A stretch of 64,000 bases of DNA, taken from Litchfieldella anticariensis FP35 = DSM 16096. Its GTDB lineage: Bacteria > Pseudomonadota > Gammaproteobacteria > Pseudomonadales > Halomonadaceae. Positions within the stretch are counted from its first letter, which is position 1; each line of letters begins with the position of its first letter. The translations under genes and the position numbers were made by a program. A model generated the notes under the pieces. That model did not search any database and was not told where the DNA came from. It was given only the letters and a program-made list of their open reading frames with translations. The stretch is from assembly GCF_000409775.1 (NCBI RefSeq), contig NZ_KE332392.1, positions 1-64,000 on the forward strand, in the 5' to 3' direction. This document shows positions 16,528-24,829 of this stretch, in pieces.

Positions 16528-17709
16528 ATGAGCCACGATATCGATTACTTCACCACCGGCTGGAACTATCCAGCCAACATCCTTACCGGTGCCGGGCGTA
16601 TTCGTGAGTTGCCCGAGGTGTGCAAGGCACTTGGCATGAAAGCGCCATTGCTGGTCACCGATCCGGGGCTGGCGGGGTTGGCGATGGTACGCGACCTGGT
16701 ACTGGCTTGCCATGACGCTGGCTTGGGCATCGCCGTGTTCAGTGAGATCAAGGGCAATCCCACTGGCAAGAACGTCTTGGATGGGGTGGCGGCGTTCCGT
16801 GATGGGGGACACGATGGGGTGATCGCCTTCGGCGGTGGTTCGGGATTGGATGCCGCCAAGGCGGTGGCGTTGATGGCCAACCAGCGCCGGGAGCTGTCGC
16901 TATGGGCGCTGGAAGACGTCGGCGACAACTGGAAGAACGCTGATGCCGAGGCCATCGTGCCCATCGTCGCCGTGCCCACTACCGCAGGCACCGGTTCCGA
17001 GGTTGGCCGTGCCTCGGTGATCACCGATGAGGTCGAGCACGTCAAGCGCATCATCTTCCACCCAGGCATGGTGCCAGCCACGGTGATCCTCGACCCTGAG
17101 CTGACCGCTGGTTTGCCGCCCTCCATCACTGCCGCTACCGGCATGGATGCGTTATCGCATTGCATGGAAGCCTGGTGTTCGCCGCTTTACCACCCCATGG
17201 CCGAGGGCATCGCCGTGGAAGGTATGCGTAGGATCCGCGATTTCCTGCCACGCGCTCATGTCGATGGCAACGATCTCGAGGCGCGCATGAACATGCTGGT
17301 GGCATCGATGATGGGGGCGACCGCCTTCCAGCGCGGGCTGGGCGCCATGCATGCCTTGGCACACCCGCTCGGTGCTTTGTACGACGCCCACCATGGTACT
17401 CTCAACGCCATCCTCATGCCCTATGTGTTGCGTGCCAACGAGTGTGTCATCGGTGAACCCATGGTGCGGCTGGGGCGCTATCTCGATCTGCGTCAACCGG
17501 GGACGGCGGCGGTGATCGACTGGGTGCTGGAGTTGCGTGAGCGGCTGGGGATTCCTCACACCCTGGCCGAACTCGACATCGATGCTCATCAGGCCGACAA
17601 GGTCGGGCAGATGGCAGTGGTGGACCCTTCATCCGGTACCAATCCCGTTGCCTTCAATGCTGATCAGTACCGCGAAATCTTCGTCAACGCCGTCGAAGGG
17701 CGCCTCTAA
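16528..17709 (+). CDS. Iron-dependent alcohol dehydrogenase
   Basis: 393-residue group III alcohol dehydrogenase. It has the NAD-binding GGGSGLDAAKA, the phosphate-binding PTTAGTGSEV and the metal-ligand segments ATGMDALSHCMEAW and GAMHALAHPLGALYDAHHG, whose Asp and His residues bind iron. Start ATG 16528 is chosen after TGTGAGGG; the open frame reaches back to 16378, but that part overlaps the upstream gene and is low-complexity. In the proposed pathway it oxidises the hydroxyl of the gamma-glutamylated amino-alcohol to the aldehyde used by the preceding gene product. Confidence 0.88.
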   Translation: MSHDIDYFTTGWNYPANILTGAGRIRELPEVCKALGMKAPLLVTDPGLAGLAMVRDLVLACHDAGLGIAVFSEIKGNPTGKNVLDGVAAFRDGGHDGVIAFGGGSGLDAAKAVALMANQRRELSLWALEDVGDNWKNADAEAIVPIVAVPTTAGTGSEVGRASVITDEVEHVKRIIFHPGMVPATVILDPELTAGLPPSITAATGMDALSHCMEAWCSPLYHPMAEGIAVEGMRRIRDFLPRAHVDGNDLEARMNMLVASMMGATAFQRGLGAMHALAHPLGALYDAHHGTLNAILMPYVLRANECVIGEPMVRLGRYLDLRQPGTAAVIDWVLELRERLGIPHTLAELDIDAHQADKVGQMAVVDPSSGTNPVAFNADQYREIFVNAVEGRL

Positions 17710-17725
17710 GCCGCAGCTTAGAGGC
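17702..17725 (+). terminator. Strong intercistronic hairpin over the alcohol dehydrogenase stop
   Basis: GCCTCTAAGC (17702-17711), loop CGCA and GCTTAGAGGC (17716-17725) form a perfect 10-bp stem that includes the stop codon. There is no uridine tract, so it is more likely an mRNA-stability or partial-attenuation element than a full terminator. The next gene begins 53 bp further on. Confidence 0.6.
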
Positions 17726-17778
17726 AGCATGAACATGAGCCGCAGTTTCGGGCGGCATGAATAGAAGGAGATTCGCCG

Positions 17779-18498
17779 ATGCGTATAGGGCTTCTGCAAT
17801 GCGACGACGTGGCGCCGGAATTGCGCGATGAGCATGGCAATTACCCCGAGATGTTCCAGCGACTGTTCACATCGGTGGATCCGACCCTGACGTTTCGCGT
17901 GTGGCGCTGTCTGGACGGCGAGATCCCCGACGATGTGGATGCCGTGGATGCTTGGCTGACTACCGGCTCCAAGTTCGGTGTCAACGACGGTCTGGCCTGG
18001 GTCGACGAGCTGTGTGGCTTCGTGCGCAAACTATGGGATGCCAGCAAGCCGTTGGTCGGAGTGTGCTTCGGGCATCAGGTGATCGCCAAGGCTCTGGGTG
18101 GCAAGGTGATCAAGAGCCCCCGTGGATGGGGGGTGGGAATGTCCTTCAACCGGGTCAGCGAACGTGCCGGATGGATGGAGCCTTGGCAACCGAGCCTGGA
18201 TTTGTTGGTCAGCCATCAGGATCAGGTGGAGGAATTGCCGCCGCACACCAGGGTGCTGGCGGAAAGTGATTTCTGCCCCTTCTATCTGATGCAGGTCGGT
18301 GAGCATTTCCTCGGCGTGCAGGGCCACCCGGAATTCCCCAAACCCTATTCACGCGACTTGATGCAGTTACGCAGCGATCTGGTGGGCGCCGAGCGGGTCC
18401 GCGAGGGATTGGCATCCCTGGAGGCCCCGGTCGACGACCAGTTGATGGTGCGCTGGATCCTCAACTTCATGCGCTCGCCACAGCAGCGTTCTGGCTAG
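17779..18498 (+). CDS. Class I glutamine amidotransferase / gamma-glutamyl hydrolase-like
   Basis: 239-residue class I amidotransferase domain without a synthetase partner. The triad is visible: Cys96 in GVCFGHQ and His183/Glu185 in GVQGHPEFP. Stand-alone enzymes of this type hydrolyse gamma-glutamyl amides; PuuD is the best-known functional analogue, though of a different peptidase-type subfamily. Encoded last in the operon after AGAAGGAGA, it would release glutamate from the oxidised gamma-glutamyl intermediate (glycine plus glutamate if the amine is ethanolamine). Its 3' end overlaps the convergent cadA gene by 32 bp. Confidence 0.8.
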   Translation: MRIGLLQCDDVAPELRDEHGNYPEMFQRLFTSVDPTLTFRVWRCLDGEIPDDVDAVDAWLTTGSKFGVNDGLAWVDELCGFVRKLWDASKPLVGVCFGHQVIAKALGGKVIKSPRGWGVGMSFNRVSERAGWMEPWQPSLDLLVSHQDQVEELPPHTRVLAESDFCPFYLMQVGEHFLGVQGHPEFPKPYSRDLMQLRSDLVGAERVREGLASLEAPVDDQLMVRWILNFMRSPQQRSG

Positions 18499-20713
18499 TC
18501 TGCTGAGAGCGGCTGGAACGCATGACGCGCAGCAGCCGTAGCCCATTGGCCACCACCAGCAGGCTAGCGCCCATATCGGCGAACACTGCCATCCACAGAG
18601 TGGCATGACCACTGAAGGCCAGCACCAGGAACACCAGTTTGATGCCGATGGCGAACGCGATGTTCTGGACCAGCACCGAGCGCGTGGCTCGAGAGAGTCG
18701 CACGAACGTCGGCAGCTTGCGCAGGTCGTCGTCCATCAGTGCCACGTCGGCGGTTTCGATGGCCGCGTCGCTGCCGGCTGCACCCATGGCGAAACCGATA
18801 TCGGCACGCGCCAGCGCCGGAGCATCATTGATGCCATCGCCGACCATACCGATGGTGGTGTGCCGGGCGCGTTCCTCGATAGTGGCCAGTTTGTCGTCGG
18901 GCAGCAGGTGCCCCCGGGCTTCGTCGATGCCGGCTTCACGGGCGATGGCATCGACGCTGGCGGTGTTGTCGCCACTGAGTATCAGTGTCTTCACGCCGAG
19001 TTGGTGAAGATCATCGATCGCCTCCCGGCTCGTGTCCTTGAGCGGGTCGGCAACGGCGAACAGTGCCAGTGGACGTCGGGCATCGCCCAGCACCACTACT
19101 GTATGGCCCTGGCGTTCCCAACTATCGAGCAGGGCTTCGAGTTCCGATGAACACAGACCACGCTCTTCCACATAGCGATGATTGCCGAGCCATAGCGTTT
19201 CGCCGTCGATGCAGCCTTGAACGCCGCGCCCGGCGTGCTCGGTGAAGGCTTCCACTTCGCTGGCGACAATGCCATCGTCCTGTGCCGCTTCATGCACGGC
19301 GCGGGATACCGGATGATTGGAACGTCCGGCCAGACTTGCCGCCAGTTGCTGCAGTCGCCTGCGTTCAGTGGCATCCGCATCGGATGATAGCGGCTGCCAG
19401 TGGTGCTGACGCGGTTGGCCACGGGTCAGGGTGCCAGTCTTGTCGAATGCCAGCCAAGCAAGACGATGCCCCAGTTCGAGGAAGCTTCCTCCCTTGATCA
19501 GGATGCCGGCACGTGCAGCGGCCGACAAACCGCTGACGATGCTCACCGGGGTCGAAATCACCAAGGCGCAGGGGCAAGCAATCACCAGCAGCACCAGGGC
19601 ACGATAGATGCCATCTAGCCAGGCACCCGCAAACAGCAGTGGCCAGATCAGTGCAGTGGCGACAGCCAGCACGAACACCGCCGGTGTATAGATGGCAGCA
19701 AACCGGTCGACCAGGCGTTGCGTCGGGGCGCGATTTGACTGGGCTTCTTCCACGGCATGAATGATACGTGCCAGGGTGGTGTCGCTGGCCGCGCGGGTGG
19801 TGCGATAGTCGAATTCGCCATTGTGGTTGATGGTGCCGGCGAAAACCGTATCGCCAGGAGCCTTGTCACGGGGCAGGCTCTCGCCGGTGATCGGCGATTC
19901 GTCCAGCGCCGGATTGCCACGCACGACGTCGCCATCCAATGCTACCCGCTCACCGGCACGCACGCGCACGAGGCTACCGACGCTGACCTGGTCGGCCTCC
20001 ATCTCTTGCCAGTTGCCGTCGAGTTGCTGGACACGGGCCCGCTGTGGTGCCAGTGCCAGCAGATCGCGAATGGCGTGGCGGGCACGGTCCAGTGAACGGG
20101 CCTCGATACGTTCGGCGAGAGTGAAAAGCACGAGAACCATGGCCGCTTCGGCCCACTGACCGATCAACAGAGCACCGGCTACCGCCACGCTCATCAAGGC
20201 GTTGATATTGAGGGTACGGTGGCGCAAGGCGACGAAGCCCTTGCGCCAAGTGGGCAAGCCGACCATGGCGATGGCGGCCAAGGCCAGGATCGGCGGCGCC
20301 CAGGGCGTGGCCAGCTCAAACCAATGACTGGCTTCTGCACCAAGGGCGAACAGCGCCGCTATCACGAGGGGCCACCAGCGTTCGCGTCTTGCGGGAGCGG
20401 ACTCATCGCGGCGAGAGGTGGAGTCTATCTCGTCAGGCGTCATGCCAAGGCTACGGACATTCGCTTTCAGGGCTTCGGGGTCGGCATTACGATGATGGAT
20501 CGTCAGCACGCGATCCATCAGGTTGAAGTCCAGCGCCGCTACACCTGGCTGCCCGACCAGCGCCTTGCGCAGCAGAGTCTCCTCGGTGGGACAATCCATC
20601 TCTTCAATGCGTAGACGTAGCGTCTCGCTGTCCTCCGGGGCAGCAGCGGTAGATGGCTGCTCCTTGACTTGCTGTCCTTCACAGCAGGTATGGCAGTGCG
20701 AGTGTTTGGACAT
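18467..20713 (-). CDS. cadA: Heavy-metal-translocating P1B-type ATPase (Cd/Zn/Pb export)
   Basis: 748-residue P-type ATPase. The N-terminus SKHSHCHTCCEG is rich in His and Cys. A heavy-metal-associated domain carries MDCPTEE, typical of Zn/Cd/Pb exporters. Further motifs are VIACPCALVIS (membrane CPC), FDKTGTLTRG (phosphorylated Asp), NHPVSRAV (HP motif) and GDGINDAPALA. Start 20713 follows AGGAG; a longer frame to 20764 would run into the operator. It exports soft divalent cations from the cytoplasm. The CadR-type regulator nearby and a MerR-style promoter upstream support metal-inducible expression. Confidence 0.92.
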   Translation of the reverse strand: MSKHSHCHTCCEGQQVKEQPSTAAAPEDSETLRLRIEEMDCPTEETLLRKALVGQPGVAALDFNLMDRVLTIHHRNADPEALKANVRSLGMTPDEIDSTSRRDESAPARRERWWPLVIAALFALGAEASHWFELATPWAPPILALAAIAMVGLPTWRKGFVALRHRTLNINALMSVAVAGALLIGQWAEAAMVLVLFTLAERIEARSLDRARHAIRDLLALAPQRARVQQLDGNWQEMEADQVSVGSLVRVRAGERVALDGDVVRGNPALDESPITGESLPRDKAPGDTVFAGTINHNGEFDYRTTRAASDTTLARIIHAVEEAQSNRAPTQRLVDRFAAIYTPAVFVLAVATALIWPLLFAGAWLDGIYRALVLLVIACPCALVISTPVSIVSGLSAAARAGILIKGGSFLELGHRLAWLAFDKTGTLTRGQPRQHHWQPLSSDADATERRRLQQLAASLAGRSNHPVSRAVHEAAQDDGIVASEVEAFTEHAGRGVQGCIDGETLWLGNHRYVEERGLCSSELEALLDSWERQGHTVVVLGDARRPLALFAVADPLKDTSREAIDDLHQLGVKTLILSGDNTASVDAIAREAGIDEARGHLLPDDKLATIEERARHTTIGMVGDGINDAPALARADIGFAMGAAGSDAAIETADVALMDDDLRKLPTFVRLSRATRSVLVQNIAFAIGIKLVFLVLAFSGHATLWMAVFADMGASLLVVANGLRLLRVMRSSRSQQTSQNAAVASA

Positions 20714-20744
20714 GCCGAACTCCTGATAGATGCGTGCATGTCCA

Positions 20745-20775
20745 ATCACACACCCTGTAGTCACTACAGGGTCAA
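20745..20775 (-). promoter_or_regulatory. MerR-type promoter/operator of cadA
   Basis: A perfect dyad ACCCTGTAG-TCA-CTACAGGGT (20752-20772) lies in a 19-bp spacer. On the minus strand the -35 is TTGACC (20775-20770) and the -10 is TGTGAT (20750-20745). The over-long spacer containing the dyad is the defining layout of promoters activated by MerR-family metal sensors such as CadR, ZntR and PbrR. Confidence 0.8.
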
Positions 20776-20791
20776 GTAAAGATGGAAGAGT

Positions 20792-21745
20792 CTAAAGCCA
20801 GTTCTTGTGCTTGAAGTACAGATAAGGCGAAATCCCGGCAACCGCCATCAGGCCTAGCGCCAGGGGGTAGCCGAAGGGCCAGGACAGTTCGGGCATGATT
20901 TCGAAGTTCATGCCGTAGATACTGGCAATCATCGTGGGGGGCAGGAAGACAACGGCGGCGATCGAGAAGGTCTTGATGATCTGGTTCTGCTGGATGTTGA
21001 TGAAGCCTTGGGTGGAATCCATCAGGAAGTTGATCTTGTCGAACAGGAAGGTGGTATGTGTCATCAGCGTTTCGACATCGCGCATCACTTCGCGGGCGGT
21101 GTCCTGGAGTTCGGGTTCTCCGCGCAGGTGGCGGATCAGGAATGACATCGAGCGCTGGGTATCCATCAGACACAGGCGGATCTTGCCGTTGCTGTCCTCG
21201 AGTTTCGCCAACTGGTCGATGGCATCCTCGAGGTCGGAGTCTTCTTCTTCCAGTACCAGATGGCTGACATCCTCGAGCTTACGGTGTATGTCCTCCAGGG
21301 TGTCGGCGAGATTTTCCACCTTCTGCTCGAAGATCGTCAGCATCAATGACTGTGCCGAATCGGTTTCCACCTGACCGCTGCGCGCACGCAAGCGTAGAAG
21401 ACGGAAGTCGGCGATCTCCGTATCGCGGAAGGTGATCAGTCGCTCGGGTTGCAGGATGAAGGCCACAGTGGTGTTGCCGTGGCGACCTTCGCTCTGCGAC
21501 AGGAACAACGAGTGCACGTGAATGCCATCGGCATCGACGAAATAGCGTGCCGATGATTCGATTTCCTCGACGTCGTCGGTAGCTGGCAACTCGTCGGCGA
21601 GGAAGGCATTGAGCCGTTCGCGCTCTTCCTCGTCGGGTTCGTGGGCGTCGATCCAAGTGGCATTGACTAGGCGCTGGGACAGCGGCTGGGCGTCTTTGGT
21701 GACTTCTTGAATGGCCTGGCGGTTAAGCTGAAAGGTGCGGATCAT
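20792..21745 (-). CDS. corA: CorA-family divalent cation transporter
   Basis: 317-residue protein with a large cytoplasmic N-terminal domain, a long helix and two C-terminal membrane helices. The signature YGMNFE (GMN motif) comes directly after the first helix (SIAAVVFLPPTMIASI). CorA-type proteins move Mg2+, and the ZntB branch moves Zn2+. It lies between the metal exporter and its regulator on the same strand as cadA but upstream of it, 20 bp from the cadA operator. Some role in metal homeostasis is plausible; sequence alone does not decide Mg or Zn. Confidence 0.88.
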   Translation of the reverse strand: MIRTFQLNRQAIQEVTKDAQPLSQRLVNATWIDAHEPDEEERERLNAFLADELPATDDVEEIESSARYFVDADGIHVHSLFLSQSEGRHGNTTVAFILQPERLITFRDTEIADFRLLRLRARSGQVETDSAQSLMLTIFEQKVENLADTLEDIHRKLEDVSHLVLEEEDSDLEDAIDQLAKLEDSNGKIRLCLMDTQRSMSFLIRHLRGEPELQDTAREVMRDVETLMTHTTFLFDKINFLMDSTQGFINIQQNQIIKTFSIAAVVFLPPTMIASIYGMNFEIMPELSWPFGYPLALGLMAVAGISPYLYFKHKNWL

Positions 21746-21865
21746 CGACGTCCCTGAGTTGTCTCGTTACACCCGCACAGATTAGGCGTTTGCGACCACC
21801 AAGCCAACCGTGGCGATCAAGTCCTCACGCGGAACTCCTCATTATTCCTCTTTGTCTGATGACAT

Positions 21866-21886
21866 ACCCTATAGTTACTATAAGGT
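21866..21886. promoter_or_regulatory. MerR-type dyad upstream of cadR
   Basis: ACCCTATAG-TTA-CTATAAGGT is a near-perfect inverted repeat (one mismatch) with the same geometry as the cadA operator. It lies between corA and cadR, 22 bp before the cadR start. It is the likely autoregulatory site of CadR and may also affect corA, because a -35/-10 pair can be placed weakly on either strand. Confidence 0.65.
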
Positions 21887-21908
21887 GGTATCCAGGAGAG
21901 GGCGATAT

Positions 21909-22373
21909 ATGAAAATCGGCGAACTGGCCAAGCGCACGGGCTGCCAGGTAGAGACGATCCGCTATTACGAACGTGAAGGTCTGCTGCCTCAACCAGTGCG
22001 CAGTACGGCCAACTATCGCCTGTATGGCGAGTCTCACGCTGAGAGGCTGGGATTCATTCGTCACTGTCGCGCGCTGGACATGACGTTGGGCGAAATACGC
22101 TCACTGCTCGATTATCACGATCATCCCCAACAGCCCTGCCACGAGGCCGATACCCTCATCGACGAGCATTTGGCCCATGTGGAATCACGTATCGCCCAGC
22201 TACAAGCGCTCAAGCAAGCACTGGTCAAGCTACGTGCGAGATGTAACGGCGAAAGTGCGGCGGGCGAGTGCGGCATTCTCAATGAACTGGCCAGGCCACT
22301 CGATGCCGAAGAGTTGCCTTCGGTCGAGCCTGGGGATGTACATGTGCCGGGGGCTCACCGCAGTGTGAGTTAA
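21909..22373 (+). CDS. cadR: MerR-family Cd/Pb-responsive regulator (CadR-like)
   Basis: 154-residue MerR regulator. The winged helix begins MKIGELAKRTGCQVETIRYY, followed by a dimerisation helix and a metal-binding loop. Cys77, Cys112 and Cys121 correspond to the thiolate ligands of the CadR/PbrR group. The C-terminal tail is short and has two His residues (H147 and H151). Start 21909 follows CAGGAGAGGG; a longer frame from 21810 would include the operator. It is expected to activate cadA on binding Cd, Pb or Zn. Confidence 0.9.
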   Translation: MKIGELAKRTGCQVETIRYYEREGLLPQPVRSTANYRLYGESHAERLGFIRHCRALDMTLGEIRSLLDYHDHPQQPCHEADTLIDEHLAHVESRIAQLQALKQALVKLRARCNGESAAGECGILNELARPLDAEELPSVEPGDVHVPGAHRSVS

Positions 22374-22439
22374 TTGGCGTGAGCTAATCGCGCAAGGAAC
22401 ATGGCGACCAAGGAAATGGAGCGACAGGAGGGACGTCAT

Positions 22440-22466
22440 GCCTCCCCCAGCCTGGCCGGGGGAGGC
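22440..22466. terminator. Bidirectional hairpin between cadR and the ABC receptor gene
   Basis: GCCTCCCCC (22440-22448) and GGGGGAGGC (22458-22466) form a perfect 9-bp GC-rich stem with a nine-base loop between two converging genes. There is no long T-run on either side. Confidence 0.6.
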
Positions 22467-22473
22467 AATCAGA

Positions 22474-23250
22474 TTATTCGGCGTTGTTGTTACCGAAGTA
22501 GCGGTTGTAGATGTCGTCGTAGGTGCCGTTTTCGCGCAGGGTGGCCAGGGCCTCGTTGAACTTGGCAGCCAGTTCCTCGTCACGTTGACGGAAGGCGATG
22601 CCGAAACCATCGCCGAAGTATTTCTTGGGTTCGGTGATCATTTCGCCGACCACCTTGTAATTGCCTGCTTCGCTGTCGAGCAGGGTGGCCTTGCCTACCG
22701 GGAAGTCGAGGAACACGATGTCCAGACGTCCGGCATCCATGTCCAACACCATATCGTCGGCAGTGGCGTAGCGGTTGACGTCAGCTACGTCGCCGAAGTT
22801 GTCGGTCACGTAGTTGTCCTGCAGGGTACCGCGCTGCACGCCGATGGTCTTGCCTTCCAGCGTCTGCGGGTAAGGCATTTCGATCTCACTCTCGGCAGGA
22901 GCGAACCATGCGGACGGCGGGGTGAAGTACGGGTCGGAGAACAGTACCTGTTCACGGCGTTCGTCGTTGATGGTCATCGACGACATGATGGCATCGTACT
23001 TGCGCGACAGCAGGCCGGGGATGATGCCATCCCAACCTTGCACGATCCATTCGCATTCGATGTTCATCTCTGCGCACAGGGCATTGCCGAGATCGATGTC
23101 GAAACCGGTCAGTTCGCCATCCGGGGTGCGATACTCCATCGGTTCGTAGGGAACGTCGACGCCGAAACGGACTTCTTCGTAGTCGCGGGCCTGGGCTGTA
23201 CCGGCCAACAGTGCGGTACCCAGGATAGAGACGATCAGTAGTTTTTTCAT
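22474..23250 (-). CDS. aotJ: Arginine/ornithine-type ABC transporter substrate-binding protein
   Basis: 258-residue periplasmic receptor of the polar amino acid family (SBP_bac_3). The signal peptide MKKLLIVSILGTALLAGTAQ is probably cleaved after QA. The mature part has the family start VRFGVDVPYEPMEY, GFDIDLGNALCAEMN, YDAIMSSMTIND and a late YFGDGFGIAFRQ. The internal Cys pair (LCAEMNIECEW) is typical of HisJ/ArtJ/AotJ. Start 23250 follows AGGGAAAT. It is the last gene of a minus-strand importer operon that also carries astE, so arginine or ornithine is the likely ligand; lysine or histidine is possible. Confidence 0.87.
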   Translation of the reverse strand: MKKLLIVSILGTALLAGTAQARDYEEVRFGVDVPYEPMEYRTPDGELTGFDIDLGNALCAEMNIECEWIVQGWDGIIPGLLSRKYDAIMSSMTINDERREQVLFSDPYFTPPSAWFAPAESEIEMPYPQTLEGKTIGVQRGTLQDNYVTDNFGDVADVNRYATADDMVLDMDAGRLDIVFLDFPVGKATLLDSEAGNYKVVGEMITEPKKYFGDGFGIAFRQRDEELAAKFNEALATLRENGTYDDIYNRYFGNNNAE

Positions 23251-23332
23251 GGTGTATTTCCCTGTCATTGTATGTATTCACTCAAGTTGAGGACCGAATC
23301 ACGGTAGCGCAGCTTGGTGTGACTCGGAAGAG

Positions 23333-23361
23333 GGGAAATCCGTCTGTCAGGCCGATTTCCC
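23333..23361 (-). terminator. Intercistronic hairpin before the receptor gene
   Basis: GGGAAATC (23333-23340) pairs with GATTTCCC (23354-23361) around a 13-base loop, in the 133-bp gap between the aotM-like permease and the receptor gene. It may differentially stabilise the receptor transcript or stop part of the permease transcription. Confidence 0.4.
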
Positions 23362-23383
23362 AACGCTCGTTTGACGCTCGCTG

Positions 23384-24115
23384 TCATTGGCTGGCTGGCT
23401 TGAGATGGGCCAGTAACCGCTTCTCCAGAAAACGGAAGAGAAATAGGATGGCGAACGTCAGGCACAGATAGATCGCGGCCACGAACAGAAAGGCCTCGAA
23501 GGGGGCGTAATAACGGGCATAGACGAAGCGTGCCGCCCCGGTGAGATCCATGATGGTGACCACGCTGGCGATGGCACTGGCGTGCAACATGAAGATCACT
23601 TCGTTGCCATAGCTAGGCAAGGCGCGACGGAAGGCGCTGGGAAGCACGATGCGCCGCATCATCAAGCCCCATGACATACCGTAGGCCCGCGCCGCTTCGA
23701 TTTCGCCACGTGGCGTGGCCTTGATCGCCCCATGGAAGATTTCTGTGGTGTAGGCCGCCGTGTTCAGGGTGAAGGCGATAAGCGCTGGATAGAAGGGCTT
23801 CTCGAGAATCAGCCACAACCAGGTGTCCTGGATACCTTCGACGAATACCACCCCGTAGTAGATCAGATAGAGCTGAACCAGCAGCGGCGTGCCGCGGAAC
23901 ACGTAGGTGTAAAAGAAGATCGGTAACTTGATCCACTTGCGCTTGGAACCGCGTCCGATAGCCAAAGGCACTGCCAATACCAAGCCAATGACCAGCGCCA
24001 GGAACACCAGTTGCACGGTGGTGGCCAGCCCTTGGCCGTAATAGCCGAGTGTCTGCATGTTGAAGATGGTGTTGTCGGACAGCAGCTCGGTGATGTTTGC
24101 GATTAGTGCTTCCAT
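23384..24115 (-). CDS. aotM: Amino acid ABC transporter permease (HisM/AotM type)
   Basis: 243-residue inner-membrane permease with about five helices and the HisMQ EAA loop EIEAARAYGMSWGLMMRRI, which contacts the ATPase. The N-terminal half has FFYTYVFRGTPLLVQLYLIYYG, a hallmark of polar amino acid permeases. The start overlaps the stop of the preceding permease by one base (TGATG). It is a heterodimer partner of the HisQ-type permease. Confidence 0.9.
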   Translation of the reverse strand: MEALIANITELLSDNTIFNMQTLGYYGQGLATTVQLVFLALVIGLVLAVPLAIGRGSKRKWIKLPIFFYTYVFRGTPLLVQLYLIYYGVVFVEGIQDTWLWLILEKPFYPALIAFTLNTAAYTTEIFHGAIKATPRGEIEAARAYGMSWGLMMRRIVLPSAFRRALPSYGNEVIFMLHASAIASVVTIMDLTGAARFVYARYYAPFEAFLFVAAIYLCLTFAILFLFRFLEKRLLAHLKPASQ

Positions 24116-24819
24116 CAGTGCGACTCCCCGAAACCAACGTTATAACGCTTCTGCAGGCGCGCGAACCCCCACTCGGAGAAGCTGGCGATCAGCAGGTAGA
24201 TGGCCGCGACGATGATCATGAAGGTGAACGGTTCGCGGGTGGCCTTGGACGCCTCCGAAGCGACGCGCACCATGTCCGACAGCCCGATCACCGAGACCAG
24301 GGCGGTGGTCTTGAGCAGCACCATCCAATTGTTGGACAGGCCTGGCAGGGCATGACGCATCATCAGCGGGAAGCGGACACGTCGGAACACCATCCAATGG
24401 CTCATTCCATAGGCGCGACCGGCCTCGATCTGGCCGCTGTCGACCGCCAGGAACGCGCCACGAAAGGTCTCGCCCATGTAAGCCCCGAAGATCAGGCCAA
24501 TGGTGATGACGCCAGCGACGAACTCATTGACGTTGATGAAGATGTCGATGTCATAGTGGGCATAGAGCATGTCGGTGAACATGTTGATGCCGATCTGGCC
24601 ACCAAAGAACAGTAGCATCATCAGCACCAGATCCGGCACGCCACGGATGATGGTGGTATAGAGCGTACCCAGGCGATGCAGTAGCCAGTTACGCGACATC
24701 TTGGCACTGGCGGTGAGTAGGCCGAGCACGACAGCCAGGATCAGCGACAGTATTGCCAGCTCGATGGTGATCAGAGCGCCTTCGAGCAATCGTGGACCAT
24801 AACCATGCAGATCTATCAT
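24115..24819 (-). CDS. aotQ: Amino acid ABC transporter permease (HisQ/AotQ type)
   Basis: 234-residue permease of the HisMQ family. It contains YTTIIRGVPDLVLMMLLFFG near residue 55 and the EAA loop QIEAGRAYGMSHWMVFRRV. It lies 10 bp after the ATPase gene and is coupled to the HisM-type gene. Members with the insertion DIDIFINVNEFVAG between helices are usually HisQ/ArtQ-like, which agrees with a basic amino acid substrate. Confidence 0.9.
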   Translation of the reverse strand: MIDLHGYGPRLLEGALITIELAILSLILAVVLGLLTASAKMSRNWLLHRLGTLYTTIIRGVPDLVLMMLLFFGGQIGINMFTDMLYAHYDIDIFINVNEFVAGVITIGLIFGAYMGETFRGAFLAVDSGQIEAGRAYGMSHWMVFRRVRFPLMMRHALPGLSNNWMVLLKTTALVSVIGLSDMVRVASEASKATREPFTFMIIVAAIYLLIASFSEWGFARLQKRYNVGFGESH

Positions 24820-24829
24820 AGGGATCCCC

